Positions 1 through 12,119 of a stretch of DNA of 64,000 nucleotides are shown piece by piece. Below the pieces are notes generated by a model. That model ran no database searches, had not been told where the DNA came from, and worked only from the letters and a program-made list of their open reading frames with translations. How positions within the stretch are numbered: position 1 is the stretch's first letter; each line of letters begins with the position of its first letter. The position numbers were made by a program, and so were the translations under genes. Origin of the DNA: Sipunculus nudus (taxonomy: Eukaryota; Annelida; Sipuncula; Golfingiida; Sipunculidae); assembly GCA_026874595.1 (NCBI GenBank), contig CM049317.1, positions 55,648,118-55,712,117 on the forward strand, in the 5' to 3' direction.

Positions 1-387
1 CAGAACTACTTTAATCAACAATAAATCTTAATATATTAACATTTGTCTGAATACCATGGCGTCTAATTTTAAAACGGCTATTTTGAGATAATTCCTTAGA
101 AAGCCTAAGGAACTATTTGTTCTTCGGGGCTAGATAAAGCCGACTTATATCATTTGCTTAATCCTATAGTAAAATACACTTTAGAAACCTTACACGTTTG
201 ATAAATTCCATGTATGGATTGACTTTAGGATGTACGGAGGCAAGGCCCATCGTATGTGTTTAAGTATATATTTATGTTTAACATTGAGCACAACAAATGA
301 ACCTTTCGGCTCATTTAAAGAAAACAAATAACTGCAGTTTTTTCGCAGTTGAAGGCGGAGTTAGTGTTGTTGAGAAGATGTTTCCGG
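1..387. other. no gene seen
   Basis: AT-rich sequence with stops in all frames. I see no repeat, RNA gene or coding signal here. Confidence 0.5.
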
Positions 388-705
388 TCAGACTTCATGT
401 TCAGCCAGCTGCATGAGTCGGATATTAAATGACTTCTGTTCATGATGAAAGCGAGGCGGGGTCATCAAGGTCGCACGTGGTGTGAAATTAGATCTCCTGT
501 GGCCGACAATGCTCCGGCCACCGTACAATGATGTTAATCTGATTTCGTTCCAAGAACTATTGTCCAGGCCAGCTGATATAAATGCTGCTGAAGCCAGTAA
601 ATCCAGACGTTGGTCATCTGTGGTAATTACAGTTATGGGACCATCGCCGAAAATTAATGTTGCAGTTATAGATATAGGTATCCCAGAACACGTCTCTTGA
701 AACAT
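388..705 (-). CDS. unrecognised 105-codon open reading frame (possible exon)
   Basis: An ATG-to-stop frame of 105 codons on the minus strand, less AT-rich than its surroundings and of mixed, protein-like composition rather than repeat-derived. It has no clear signal peptide, membrane span or Cys pattern. Basic residues (GHRRSNFTPR) occur in the middle third, and it ends in LAEHEV. I do not recognise a family. Just upstream of the ATG the minus strand reads CCCACCAG, which could be a splice acceptor, so this may be an exon rather than a whole gene. An opposite-strand frame of 72 codons overlaps it and is probably a shadow. No neighbouring exon was identified. It could equally be a chance ORF in a piece of less AT-rich repeat. 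Confidence 0.2.
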   Translation of the reverse strand: MFQETCSGIPISITATLIFGDGPITVITTDDQRLDLLASAAFISAGLDNSSWNEIRLTSLYGGRSIVGHRRSNFTPRATLMTPPRFHHEQKSFNIRLMQLAEHEV

Positions 706-2610
706 TTGAACCTGGTGGGCCTATGAGTCCGTTTTACCCTGTCTTCGTATAAGCATGGCTGTCGTTAGGCCGCGACAGCAAGCCTTCTAGCCTTCTGTTT
801 AATGAATTATTAATATAGCGATTCGACAAATCACGTGACTCGCGTACGCTCCCTGTATGCCTCATGTTGCTATTCTTGGATCACTGTTTTTCTAGCATTG
901 CCAGAATATTTAAGATAATCTTACCGTGTACACCTCTTTAGTTCCCGATAGATGAGTTCTTGTAAACAGTATAAATTAATGTGAACTGTTAAAATTGGTA
1001 ACAAATTTCAATGCTGCGACTCAAGAAAATTATAAATTTTCAAGAGTATACTTTTTTCAGAAAATATTTGTTTTTGTACTTTTTCAGGTAGATATACTTT
1101 ATTTACCCTTTTTTCAAGTCTTTATTTTCTTGATGAATATTTGATTCTATATACTCATATATTTCTGAACTTTTAATATAATTATATATGATAGCTATGT
1201 CCTGTCAGCATTTCATAATATTAATAGGTTAATATGCAAAGATTGGCTTGACGAAGTGATCAGAAATATATAAACACTAAAGGATACATGCGTTATAATA
1301 TTCGCAAATATCAAATCCGTTGCTTTTCTAATCACAACACCTTTTCATACTTTTTTCAGACAATTCTATACTTTTTTGTGAAAGATTATATTCTTTTTCA
1401 TAAAGTCAAGAGTGGCAGTACTCATATTCATTTGTATTTCACTGGCAGATTATGGTTTTGGCTCAATCACCTACGAACTTTTTCATCAGTCATGATGTGC
1501 TTAGCTGGGTGGCCTTTGGAGCAAGGTTTCTTCTCGGCTGAGCAAGAACCGTGCTTATAAGACGATTGCCCATACTGTCACAATAGGTTTCGCCCTTCAC
1601 CAAAAGCAATCCGCGATATATACGGACGTGCCATTTTCGTACTGAATTTACAAATCTGGAGGTTATTGTCGAAGTAGTTTTATTCTTTTACCAGAACAAT
1701 AAAATAAAGTCAAACAGCAGCCTGTAATACCAAATGTTTGCTGGCCAGGTTCTAATGTGAAATAAAATAATGTTTTGTGCAAAATACATAATAGAAACGT
1801 CTACCGTTTGAGTGAAAAATGCAGCTTAAGTGCGGCTAAGTAAAAAAATATCTGTATCTGTGTTGATAAGATTCCAACGTAAATCCCCATCACAAGTTAA
1901 GATTCTGTCCGCAAACGGCATTCCGGTGACGAAATCAAACTTTTTCTCTGATTGGCAAACCTCAGTCAATACCAATAGATGCTCATATTGTTTCATGGAT
2001 ACGGAATCTGTTTGTCATCTTTTTTTGTGAATGTTTAATGACCAAATCTCTTTATTTCAATATTACAAGTTGGGACAGTCGAGCAAAGATTTATATGCCA
2101 GCATTAACGAGAGAAATAATATATTCAGGGTGTTCAAGTGTTGTTCCACACACACAAAAAAACTAATTTATATACTGATATTGACAAATAAGTTCGTTAT
2201 TTTTAAATATCGTAAGCAAGGAAGAGTCCCTTCGCTCTTGATATTTATCAAGTACATATACATCAGGTGTATATAAAAGATAAAGAATTTATCGAACGTA
2301 AGGTAGCAGAAAAAGAAAGAGAAGTACATAAATATGTGGAAAATTGGGGGGAAATACTCTCCATTTTATATACCACATGTTAAATCTGTGGATTGTCGTT
2401 GGAATGGTCTTCGTGTTAAATGACTTTATATAAAATTCTATTATTTTGTATTGAACCATATTTAGTTCACTTTTAGCTCTATTTAATGATGGGATGTCGA
2501 TGATGAAAGGGAATAAAATATATAAGATATATAAAAAAAAGAAACATTCTGAGGCTTTCCAAAAAGGAGAAAAGAGAAGGGAAGTAGTCTTTGGACTTGC
2601 AAATCAAATC
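706..2610. other. no gene seen
   Basis: AT-rich intergenic sequence. Frames of 66-90 codons occur (for example 1,288-1,560 +) but are Phe/Tyr/Leu-rich by base composition and match nothing I know. Confidence 0.45.
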
Positions 2611-2614
2611 GTGC

Positions 2615-3225
2615 GAATCAACCCCGGTAAAGCCTAAGTCACTATTAAACAACCTACGATTTTAACTGTCGTACGATTTTATCAGGGTTACGACAGATGG
2701 AAACGTCTTAGGTTTAGGAGAGGTTTTTTTATTATAATTTCGTGGAAGCGTTCACATATAAAATATATGTTGCACGATGGTCGAGGGAAAATCTATAAGG
2801 GCTGTCTAAGTCTAACGGTACGCTCTTCCTACGACAGTCGTATGGGGTCGCTACGATGGTCGTAAAACAAAAGAATAATTTCCCAAATTTTCTGTTGCAG
2901 ACCTGACTTATATGTATTGTGCGATGTATGTGACTTAGGCTTAAGACAAACCTACGGCGGCCGTAGGAATGACTTACCACGGTAAACCGTCATAGATAGA
3001 ACGTACAACAGACCTACGAGATCGGCCTGACATAAAGAATGACCTACGACGCTGATAATTTTGAACGTAAAAATGTCTGAAACAAGGGACTTTGACAGTT
3101 TTTCATCGCAAAACACCTGAATTTTGTACGACACACCCACGACTATCCTAGGAACTTACTCAATTGTCTGTCGTAGACCTGTCGTATATGTGATGGCGAT
3201 GTATGTGACTTCAGGTAAGAATCAG
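2615..3225. repeat. patch of palindromic TACGAC/GTCGTA motifs
   Basis: About 600 bp dense in the hexamer TACGAC and its complement GTCGTA, often as near-palindromes such as CCTACGACAGTCGTA near 2,828. Two related segments recur within it: one at about 2,900-2,945 and one at about 3,173-3,218, sharing ATATGT and GCGATGTATGTGACTT. It looks like a degenerate motif array or an old non-autonomous element. I found no clear terminal repeats. Confidence 0.4.
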
Positions 3226-6200
3226 GTAAAGAATGACACACGGATAACCTAAAGCATAACGTTGTTCCCTTCCCATACGTGTTGTGTAATTGCACGGAGT
3301 GTAGTATTGGACTTGAAAAAGCCGACCGATACTAAGCCCTATTGTCAATACGTATCGTGTATTATTTCTTGTATATTGCAATAAATATTGTAATTTGGTA
3401 AACAAGCAACTTTTTTTTGTAAACATTAATCGGTTTTTGCCCTGGCATTATTACATCTACTATGGAGGTTATGTTTGCACCCGGGTCTGTCTTTTGGATG
3501 CTTGTTATGCGCTCTATTGAGTGCTTTTCTTATCCATTTCTTTGTTCATTTTGAATTGTCCGTTATTTTTATAATAAAATTAAATCAGGCTATGCATGTC
3601 AATTCCCTCAATGCTAATTTCAGATATTTTGGAAATGCGGTTCAGTATTCAAGACGGCTATTTCCCTGCTACAATATGGTTCTTTGACAAAAGCAGTTTG
3701 CTTCTCAACGTACGAGACAGGGCCAAATATAGAAATTTAATGGCAATACTTAGTTGTCTGATGTCTAAATACAGGCTTTTTTTATCTGATTCTAAAAGAA
3801 TTAAACAACAAGACTCATTGTATCGCGTCCCGCCTTTAAGTATATCGCAGTTTGTATTGTAATTTATTATTGTAATTTTCTTAAACAAAATGATTAATAC
3901 GGATCAAAGGAGGATTTTTTGCAGTGAATAATATGCCGGATCCTAAATTTACAATTGGATCCAGGACCAGGTTTAAATTTTATGATATATAATCTTCGAT
4001 GATACCAAGACCAAATTTGCGATAAATTCCGGCGGATGGGTTGGACCTACCCCCCTCTTTCTTGCTGTCATTATACAAGTTTCTAATATATAATAGAACA
4101 TGGGCGCAGACATTCTTACGGTTCCCAGGAGTAGGATTTAATTAAAATGGTAATTACATAAAGATTACCAAGATTGACTTGGGACCAGGGGCTGCATATC
4201 TATCTAATGAAATTATTCTTTACGGTTTAACTCATTAGTCTATGCTTTTGAGCTGTCTAATTGTATTTAAATATCACAAGTTTTAGTCTCTTAAGTAAAT
4301 AGCAGCAGGCTCTAAATGGTTGTCATTATTGTTGCATTACTGAGCGTCTGGGCCCCATACCTAGACATTTAGACTGTGTACAAACGTGTCCTGTTTTTCT
4401 ATTTGAACTGAGGGTAAAAAAAAAACGTTCAAGCGACCAGCTTCAGAAAAGTTTACAGTGGTTGTTTCACCTCCAAAGTCTTATCGATCATAAGTTAATT
4501 TTAATTTTGATTCAATGAAAATTTCAAAAGTTCAAAGAATATGCTGTGTTTAATTCCACAAGTAAGATAAGAGACTGGAACGAGGAGGACCACGTAAAAT
4601 TCAAATGGTCCTAGAGACTCTGGGACTAAAAATATGGAGCCGGAGGGATTTTTTTTTCAGTATTCAGACAGTTTTTCCGAACAAAAGATAAAAAAAACGG
4701 ACAATTGGACAACACTACATAAATCCATGCCTTTTCAATGAAAGTTTTCTGAATAAAAATAACTTTTATTAATTCACGTCATGGTTTCTTTGCCTAAACA
4801 GAGACAAGACGGCATGAAGCAAGATTAATTTCGTGACGTGGTTTTTTTATGAAGAAAAGGAGAGAAAGTTCATTAATTTATTCGTCTGACACTGGACAAA
4901 AGCCAAAAGAATACCTAAAACCTCAACATAAGTTATCATATAAGAGTCCTCTTCTCTTTTGCGCAGATGCTCGAATTGTTTTAAAAAAATTGTTTAACAA
5001 TTTGCATAGCGCTACGACCCTTGGGTTACATGTTGGACCATGAAGGTTACTTGTAAAACTTTGAGGTTTCTTGTAGAGTACTTCTTTGCATAAAGTGTCT
5101 TTCGATAGATGGAATTTATTGGAACCTTCAACTTTCCCGCTCACTCATAGCTGATGTCTTAAAAGGTGAATTCAACGATATGGAGACCTTCATGTTATGT
5201 TAAAGCATTGCATGAAAACGTCGTTTGATTACTAAAAAGTCCAGCATGTCAGGAAAAGAAACAGTGATGTCTTTAAAATTTACTTACTTCACATTAGGCC
5301 TAACTTCCTGTTGTTACTGGACCTAGATCTTCCTTTCAGGTACGAGAGTATGAAGTCAACAGGAAATTTCATATCGTGGACTGTCTTGTTTAAAATATCA
5401 TCTCTTGTATTATCTTTGCAAAAAGTGACCATACATCAATTTAACCCCAGGAAACTTAACTTGTTCGATAAAGAATATTCTTTGCCGAAAGCTTAGGTCA
5501 ATAAACGAAAATTATTTTTTTAAATCTGCTATTTATTTATTTTTTTTTTAAAACGAGACACCCTTGAGGTAAAACAAGAGTCCTTGGCGATTCTCTCACA
5601 CTTTCGGGTCATTCAGAATGATTGAACTAACACAGAGAGACGTAATGTGCCGTGCATCACACTAAATAAGCTACCTCAGACAACTTCCTGACATAAACCA
5701 GGACTACATTTGTATAGCATCCACCGACGGCCTAATAAAATAACGTTATTTATGTGAATCCCTGGATTGATGACGGGTCGGCTGTCTCGAAAGAATATAA
5801 CTCCCTCCCACCGGCAGCTTGTGAGCGCCATCTCTATGTTTACTTCAGCACCTTGTTACGGAATACTTTATCGGGATATCCCAACGGGGAGTTTTATTTC
5901 ATAATATAACCTCTGTGCGGACGGCGGTTAAACAAATCATGACACCGAAGATTGTAAGCGCTGTGACAAGAAACATATTACGCATATTTCTGTCACCTTT
6001 GCGTCGTTATTCTAGAATATATTCCCCACATATCAATTAAGAACCAGAGAATTACAATACACGACCATTTAGGGATATTTCTTACATGGCTATAAATCAA
6101 ATAATCGATAGTTATTTTACTCATGCGGAGATGCTGTCAATAAATCCAGAGATTGTTTCATAACTGGTATGCAGAGAAAACATGATTTTACGAGTGAGGA

Positions 6201-6455
6201 AACCCAAATGGATATCAGACTTATATATTATATGGAGGTTGTCAAAATGTTCCGAAAAATAGTATAACCCTTTAAGAATTTGATTTCTCTTAATTATTTT
6301 TAACTTTTCTTTCAACTTTCTATTATTTCTATAACTACTGTTTTATCAATGTGATGACTTACACCGAATACTTTATATTAACTTAGGAATTAAAAAATCT
6401 GCATTCTAAAAAAGGACCCACCCTGCGAGGGATTTGCTTCATTTGAGTCAAAGCG
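3226..6455. other. no gene seen
   Basis: AT-rich. Short frames (60-90 codons) lack recognisable motifs. Pieces such as 3,658-3,888 overlap on both strands and look like chance ORFs. No repeat boundary was recognised. Confidence 0.45.
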
Positions 6456-6457
6456 AC

Positions 6458-6670
6458 TGTTCATTTGTGAATATTCCTTGATGATGACTTTAAAACCAGA
6501 CCATGTCCCAGATCCACACCAAAATCTAATCGATTCTTCACTGGTCCATTCCTGAAAATGTCCAAAAAATTAATGAGATTCAATTCATGATTGCGTGAGT
6601 TATGTTGTGAAACACAAATGCACACACACACAAACGAACGGGAACGAACGCATGCCCTCTTGGAGGAGGT
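6458..6670 (+). repeat. dispersed repeat A, copy 1
   Basis: Shares TCTAATCGATTCTTC, a following (C/T)GG(T/C)CCATTC and a CACACACA-then-GAACGCAT tail with a copy at 54,825-55,020 (+). A shorter inverted copy lies at 57,985-58,105. The shared span is about 200 bp with many substitutions. Non-coding, and probably an old non-autonomous element. Confidence 0.6.
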
Positions 6671-8435
6671 AATAATTCATATTGGTTTCTGTATTAAATT
6701 AAGGTTGTCTCTACCTGAGTGTATCCCATGTATCAAGCAATGTCTTTATTTATGAGTCCCACAATATCTTCATGCAAAGCATTATATCGCACGTGGAGCT
6801 TTGCACTGAGTAGTGTGGGTCACAAAAAAAAAACAATATATGTACGACTTGCATCTTATTTTGACATTGAGCAAAAATATGATACCTGTTCCTAACAAAA
6901 GTCTTATGTGTACGTAGGTTTGTCGCCTGAGTAATATCAGGCGGAGATATGCTGTAAATAAATTGAGACAGACGTTGTAACTGACAATGCGCATGCGTAG
7001 ATTGTGGAAATTTCTTAAAACAATTTTATTAAGTCTTTCCCTCGGTGTTTTGCATGAAGATTAAACATACTATCAGATAAAAATTCATCATATTATATAA
7101 TATTAATAGTTGAGTATTATAATAAATCCTCTGGCTTTTGAGTTTCTATGCATTGGACAGAAATAAAATACCAATTCCAAGTACCAATACTAATCAAGAA
7201 GTTGGAGCAAATCGCAGAGGTTGTATTGAGATCGCCACGTTTCACCTTGCGGGGAGCAAACGGGGACCAAGTACAATGCCTTATATTAACAAATATCCTA
7301 CGCTCTTCCCACACACTCCTTTGTTCTCAGAGTTATTCATTGTCTAGAACGGTACCAGCGTATTCCAGCCTACGCTAGGTATATAACAATACCTGCGTTG
7401 TGTTTTCTGTCCTATCATCTTGTAAATGAATGTCCTATTGGAGCAAGCCTTGTGGGCGTGTCTTTTCTACAAACAAAATGGCCATCACCCGAAGAAAGAG
7501 GAAAACAAGTCCAGCTCAGCTGGCGTTGACATTTATACAGGATCACATAGAGCCGTGCAGTCTGGAGTCAATCTCGTTCTGATTTACTAGAAAACAGCTA
7601 TATACGGTATCCCAAATGTCACCCTTTGATCAGATCCAAAGAAAGCACCGGCCCTCTTGTATAAAATAGGACTTACAGATTAGACGTATGTGTTTATGGA
7701 GAAAAAAAAATGTTTCGGCATGCCGGGCGAGGAGTAGAGACCGTAAGCCTTTTTCTATATCAACATTTTTGGAAATAGGTATAAAGGGCAAACAAGGCAG
7801 CATACGTGCAAATGGTGTATTCGGTTAACCTTTTATCGTGTCACGTGACGCTATTATCGGTTCATTAATTCGCTTTATATTTGCGTCAAGTTCACCTGAA
7901 CACAGGCGCTTGAATTGCTATTAGTGCAGATTTCGGTTAAATTTGTCACATCGGTTTCGGGCTTAATTTTGAGTACGTACGTGATTGGCTAAACCGTTTT
8001 TATGTCAGCGGTGTCACCTTCTGAAGACGTCACTAGTGAACATATCAACCAAACTGAAAGCGTCCTCGGTTGTTATGCTATGGCTGTCGTCTCTTACATA
8101 ATACGTAACATAATGAGACATACTCAGCTTTATCACCAGCATGTTGTTATGGCTATTTGTGCAAGGAATCTTTGTGATAAGAAAGAAAAGAACCTAGAAA
8201 ATTTAATTACTTCCTGTCAAAAAGCTTAAACGGAGTGAATCCTGTGATTACTCACCCTGAACCACATGGCTATCGGATTTTACGACGGGGTTTCGTCAAA
8301 GTCCGAATCCAATGTAAATGTATTTATTAAATAATATTAAAAATGGAAAACTGTAATTAACGTTTGTATGTTAATGTGAGTTTTTACACGTGCTTTTTAT
8401 TTGAATACTTTATTATATTTAGATCTCTCGGCATA
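6671..8435. other. no gene seen
   Basis: No supported feature. Overlapping plus- and minus-strand frames at 7,117-7,378 are mutual shadows with no family resemblance. A 75-codon frame at 8,002-8,229 is unrecognised. Confidence 0.45.
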
Positions 8436-8442
8436 TTATATA

Positions 8443-8507
<65 letters not shown>

Positions 8508-8508
8508 T
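8436..8508. repeat. (TA)n microsatellite
   Basis: About 70 bp of almost pure TA dinucleotide. The Ile/Tyr-rich frame across it is a translation of the repeat. Confidence 0.95.
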
Positions 8509-9364
8509 TAAGGGGTGCGCGTTATCATCAATATATTAGTAAATTGCCATACGGTGATATGCATTTTGCGTATCGCGATTCCGTCTTCATATAATGATAT
8601 TTATGATATTTTGTTAAACGTGCCTAAAACATATTTTAAGTGGTAATTATATTGTCCTTGTTACACATTTATATACATAAAAGGGCTAGGATTATTAACA
8701 AGCTTAAAATTTAAGCCGCTATCAAGTCTTTAGAGGTTTAATGGAAAATGTTCAAGTTGGCCTTACATACCAAAGAAATCTACACGTCCTCATCTCTAAA
8801 TGACTTATTGCTATACGAGAAATATTTGCATGCGGCAAATAGAAAAAAAAGTGCTAGATATGGTTTTAATAATTATCATTCATTAATATTCTCTCCTCAC
8901 ATCTTATGATAACTGCAGGAATATCAAGTGTCAAGTTAACAGTATTATTGCTAAAGAATGGCAGCCTTGCGATGGGGTACACGGCTGTGATTGATCACAG
9001 CATCTGTTCCTCTCTCCACTAAACCACAGTCCGGAATAATCCAATTGCCAAGTTATTTCCACATGTAAGGCCTAAAGAAAACTTTATTTTACTTGACTAC
9101 ATTAGTAACTCACTAATATTTCCATATTTCGTGTTTGAAATAAACTGATCTGCATTAACATGTTTATGTCATTATATTAAACATGATGGATAATCAATTA
9201 TTATTTTTATATTAATAATTTACATCTGAATATAAACACCCATGTGCCGTTTTTCCTATAAATTTAAGAAAATGAAAATATCGCAATACGTATCGCAATA
9301 TGCTACCACTTACATAATTGGTAGCCGATCCCAGCTTTTTTAATATTGTCATTTTTTTGTTTAA
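8509..9364. other. no gene seen
   Basis: AT-rich sequence without a frame, repeat or RNA signal that I could recognise. Confidence 0.45.
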
Positions 9365-9565
9365 ACACCTGTGAGTAGTTGACACACATTACATGACAAT
9401 AATTTTATTCTACAGAACTCGAGATTGACTCAGTATGATTGATTTTTTCGGGCCCTTACCTCTCAGGCCGAGTGCAAGTCCGAGTCCAGGATTTTCGAAT
9501 CCAAATCCGAGTTTACAAAATAAGTGGACTAGTGTCCGGACTGGAGTCCAAGAATAAGAGCACAC
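9365..9565 (+). repeat. GAGTCC-rich dispersed repeat B, copy 1
   Basis: Contains CTCGAGATTGACTCAGT followed by GAGTGCAAGTCCGAGTCC-type hexamer-like repeats. The same order (GTGAGTAGTT, CTCGAGATTGGCTCGGT, then GAGTCC motifs) occurs at 54,300-54,480. A related AAGTCC/GAGTCC stretch is at 53,976-54,150. Probably copies of one non-autonomous element. Confidence 0.6.
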
Positions 9566-9940
9566 CTCTGAGGTACTTTTGACAGTTCATCTGTTTGTCT
9601 TTTTATTCAAGGCCTTAGCCACTCGGCTATGTCCTGTTCTTTTTTTCAGTAAACGCTACAGTAACTAACTATAATCAAATGTTAGTACATATATTAACAA
9701 GACATCCTTGTTTAATTACTACCATTTTCAACATTGATCAAAAGAATATGCAATATTTGCACTAAATTGTAAAGCAAGTTGAGATATTAAACTCGGGCTC
9801 CTGGATGATCTTGCCGGTCCTGTCCTTTGGACTTCCAGTGAACGGCTTGGTTAAAGAACCTGTATGTTACAATACATTCATTCATTAACATGCCAATAGT
9901 GTTTTTAGCGAACCTGTGAGCTTATGCGATGGCGCAGTGT
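9566..9940. other. no gene seen
   Basis: No feature recognised. Confidence 0.45.
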
Positions 9941-9944
9941 CGTC

Positions 9945-10715
9945 CGTCCGCCGTACGTTGTCCAATGCTTTCACAAAAACCGTCGGAGATAGCAGCACCA
10001 AATTTTATTGAAGAATCAGTCACATGTAATTCTATATCGGATTGACCTTATTTTGTGCTATGTGCATAGTGTTAGATTTTATAGGGAAAAAAACTTGTAA
10101 AATCTTTCTTCTTCTCCGAAACTGTTCAGTCTAATTGTATAATTGTATTTCACAGAAATAATTTTTTTGGCCCAGTTACAGGAAGCTAAACCTAATCATT
10201 TGGCAGTAATAGAATACTAAAATAACAGTCTCAGAAACAGCTTGAGCCATCAAATTACCAAATTACCAAATCATCATTACCAAATATTATGCAAAATTCA
10301 GTCGCATGTCAAACATTGTGGGATTGAGCTTTGTTGTGCACTTGTGGCGCCGACTGCATCAATTTACATTTTACAGGGAAAAGCTAAGAAAAAAAAATTT
10401 GAAAAGATTCCTCTCCGAAATCATTCAACCAAATCGTTCAATATTTCACCAATTATCCCAGAGATGAGCTCTCTTAAGTTTGTTCAAATGGTTTGGGTTC
10501 AAGAAATTTTTGCCGAGTAACATGAATTTGAACTTATTGATTTTCGTCATTTGACTAAGTAAGCATACTAACATAACATCAGAAACAACAAGAGCTATAA
10601 CACCAAGTTTTGTGCAAATTTTGGTCACATGGTCAAAATATTGGAAATTGAGATTTTTGTGGCGCCCCCTGCATTGACCTATTTTTTTATGGTCAAAAAC
10701 CTCGTAATTTTAGCC
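9945..10715. repeat. imperfect tandem triplicate, period about 285-325 bp
   Basis: Three diverged units are anchored by ACCAAATTTTATTG..GTCACATG near 9,990, ACCAAATATTATGC..GTCGCATGTC near 10,277, and ACCAAGTTTTGTGC..GTCACATGGTC near 10,600. Units 2 and 3 each carry TTGTGGCGCC followed by CTGCAT and a GGGAAAA- or GGTCAAAA-like stretch. The array is preceded by a GTCCGTCCGCCGTACG-type segment. The 92-codon frame at 10,242-10,520 lies inside unit 2 and is not conserved in the other units. Confidence 0.6.
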
Positions 10716-11133
10716 CCGTTCAATGTTTACATTAAAAACGTTTAATGTTGAAACGGTCAAGCCGAAAGGTTTAATTATCATACATTGTACCTGAGGTATA
10801 TCCCACTTCGCAGGTTCGCAGTTGGCATGTAGGCCTTGTTTTTCTGAACTTCGTATATTCTTAAGCCAAAGCAAATTATCATGAGCACCTAGGTAAATTC
10901 TTTAGGTAAAAGTTACGGTACATGAATATTTTAATTCTACACTAATTTGCCGATTTGGGCGTGGTCTAAAAGAGCGTTATTCGCTTGTAACTTTTCTTAT
11001 ACACGTCCCCTTGATACCAAACTCTCTTCGCAGATAGATTTTTGTTCGCATCCCCTGGTCGGACAGCTTTATTTCTCAGTTTCTCTAAACCACTCAAGGT
11101 GGTTGCCATTTTGCGTACATAGTAAAACCAATA
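10716..11133. other. no gene seen
   Basis: No feature recognised. The overlapping frames at 10,947-11,238 run into the SINE and look non-coding. Confidence 0.45.
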
Positions 11134-11400
11134 TGTCACCGGCTTCTGTGGCTCTGGGGTGAGCACCGGACTCAAAGCCAGGAGGCCGTGAGTTCGAATC
11201 ACAGCCGAGTCGGTGAGATTTTCACGGGCGGCCCCCACCCAGGGTGAAAGCTCTGCAGGCTTAATGGGAAGACCGTGCCCAACGGCCGTGTTTCACTCAC
11301 AAACTTGTACGACCCAGCAATGGGGACATTTACACACCAAGGTCTCGCAGGTGTAGTAGTCACCGGGCCTGGTAAACCCCAGGATATAATGAAACGAAGC
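11134..11400 (+). mobile_element. tRNA-derived SINE, copy 1
   Basis: The head resembles a tRNA gene: GGCTTCTGTGGCTC, an A-box-like GGGTGAGCACCGG, and a B box GAGTTCGAATC about 45 bp later, matching the internal pol III promoter layout. The body contains CTCTGCAGGCTTAATGGG and ACCCAGCAATGGGGA, both present in a second copy at 37,016-37,275. It is not a functional tRNA because no acceptor-stem pairing follows and the sequence continues for about 200 bp. The 3' end near CCAGGATATAATG is approximate. Confidence 0.8.
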
Positions 11401-11402
11401 GT

Positions 11403-11520
11403 GTGATAGTACCCTGTCATGGAGTCCGAAACCGGAACGAAATTCTGTCGATGTACATATACTTAGTTAAGCTAGCATTAAAAAATGGAGGCGGTTATCT
11501 CCAACAACAAAAATACGAAA
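11403..11520 (+). repeat. inverted-repeat arm (left)
   Basis: About 115 bp that reappears as a diverged reverse complement at 12,985-13,095. Shared landmarks are CTGTCA, GTCCGAAACC, a TACATATACTTA-like run, AAGCTAGCATTAAAAA and GGAGGCGG. The two arms bracket about 1.6 kb. They may be terminal inverted repeats of an old element or two independent copies. The 139-codon frame at 11,403-11,822 starts at a non-ATG codon in this arm and is not supported as a gene. Confidence 0.55.
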
Positions 11521-12119
11521 AAATGGTCACAAATTGCAGGTTTGAATTAAGGGGTACCGCTGATTTTTTTTGTTTAAAGTCTATCAGTTATTATTCTATG
11601 TACCCACCTAAATATTATTTTGTAGCCAATTATATGACTGTCATTATGCTTCTCTTTAAGTTTGATCCGAGACCGCAGGAAAGTTCTTTCGGCGTTGATT
11701 TAGCGTTAAAGGAACCAATAGAACACCGATCCATTTATAAATACACTCATAAGGATTTACATATGCACAATATGCTTTATATTCAAGAGTCCATTGCTTT
11801 AAAGTTATACCACCATGGCTAGGTGGAAAAAAATCCTAAATTCTTGTTCACATTGTCATAAGACACCATTAAGCATATCACGCGCTGTCTTATGGTCCAT
11901 GAAATGTCGCTCTAATATTATATCATTGCATTTTAAAGTGAGTAAAATCATTGTAATCAGATTATTTAAGCACACGACTCTTTTTTAAAGGGATTTTGAT
12001 AAACCAAATGACAATTTAACATCCATAGACTATTTTTTTTCTCATCTATCATATTTCTTTCTTGTCTAACACACAATTATATAATATTTTAAGATATTTT
12101 AATCTTAAAACAAGACGAA
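11521..12119. other. no gene seen
   Basis: Interior of the inverted-repeat pair. No recognisable coding content. Confidence 0.4.

Noticed and set aside
8364-8594. Tyr/Ile-rich protein frame
   Set aside because: Translation of a (TA)n tract. The same applies to frames at 51,459-51,665 and 51,463-51,999.
11134-11210. Functional tRNA gene
   Set aside because: The A and B boxes are tRNA-like, but the acceptor stem does not close, and the unit continues as a SINE with a second copy at 37 kb.
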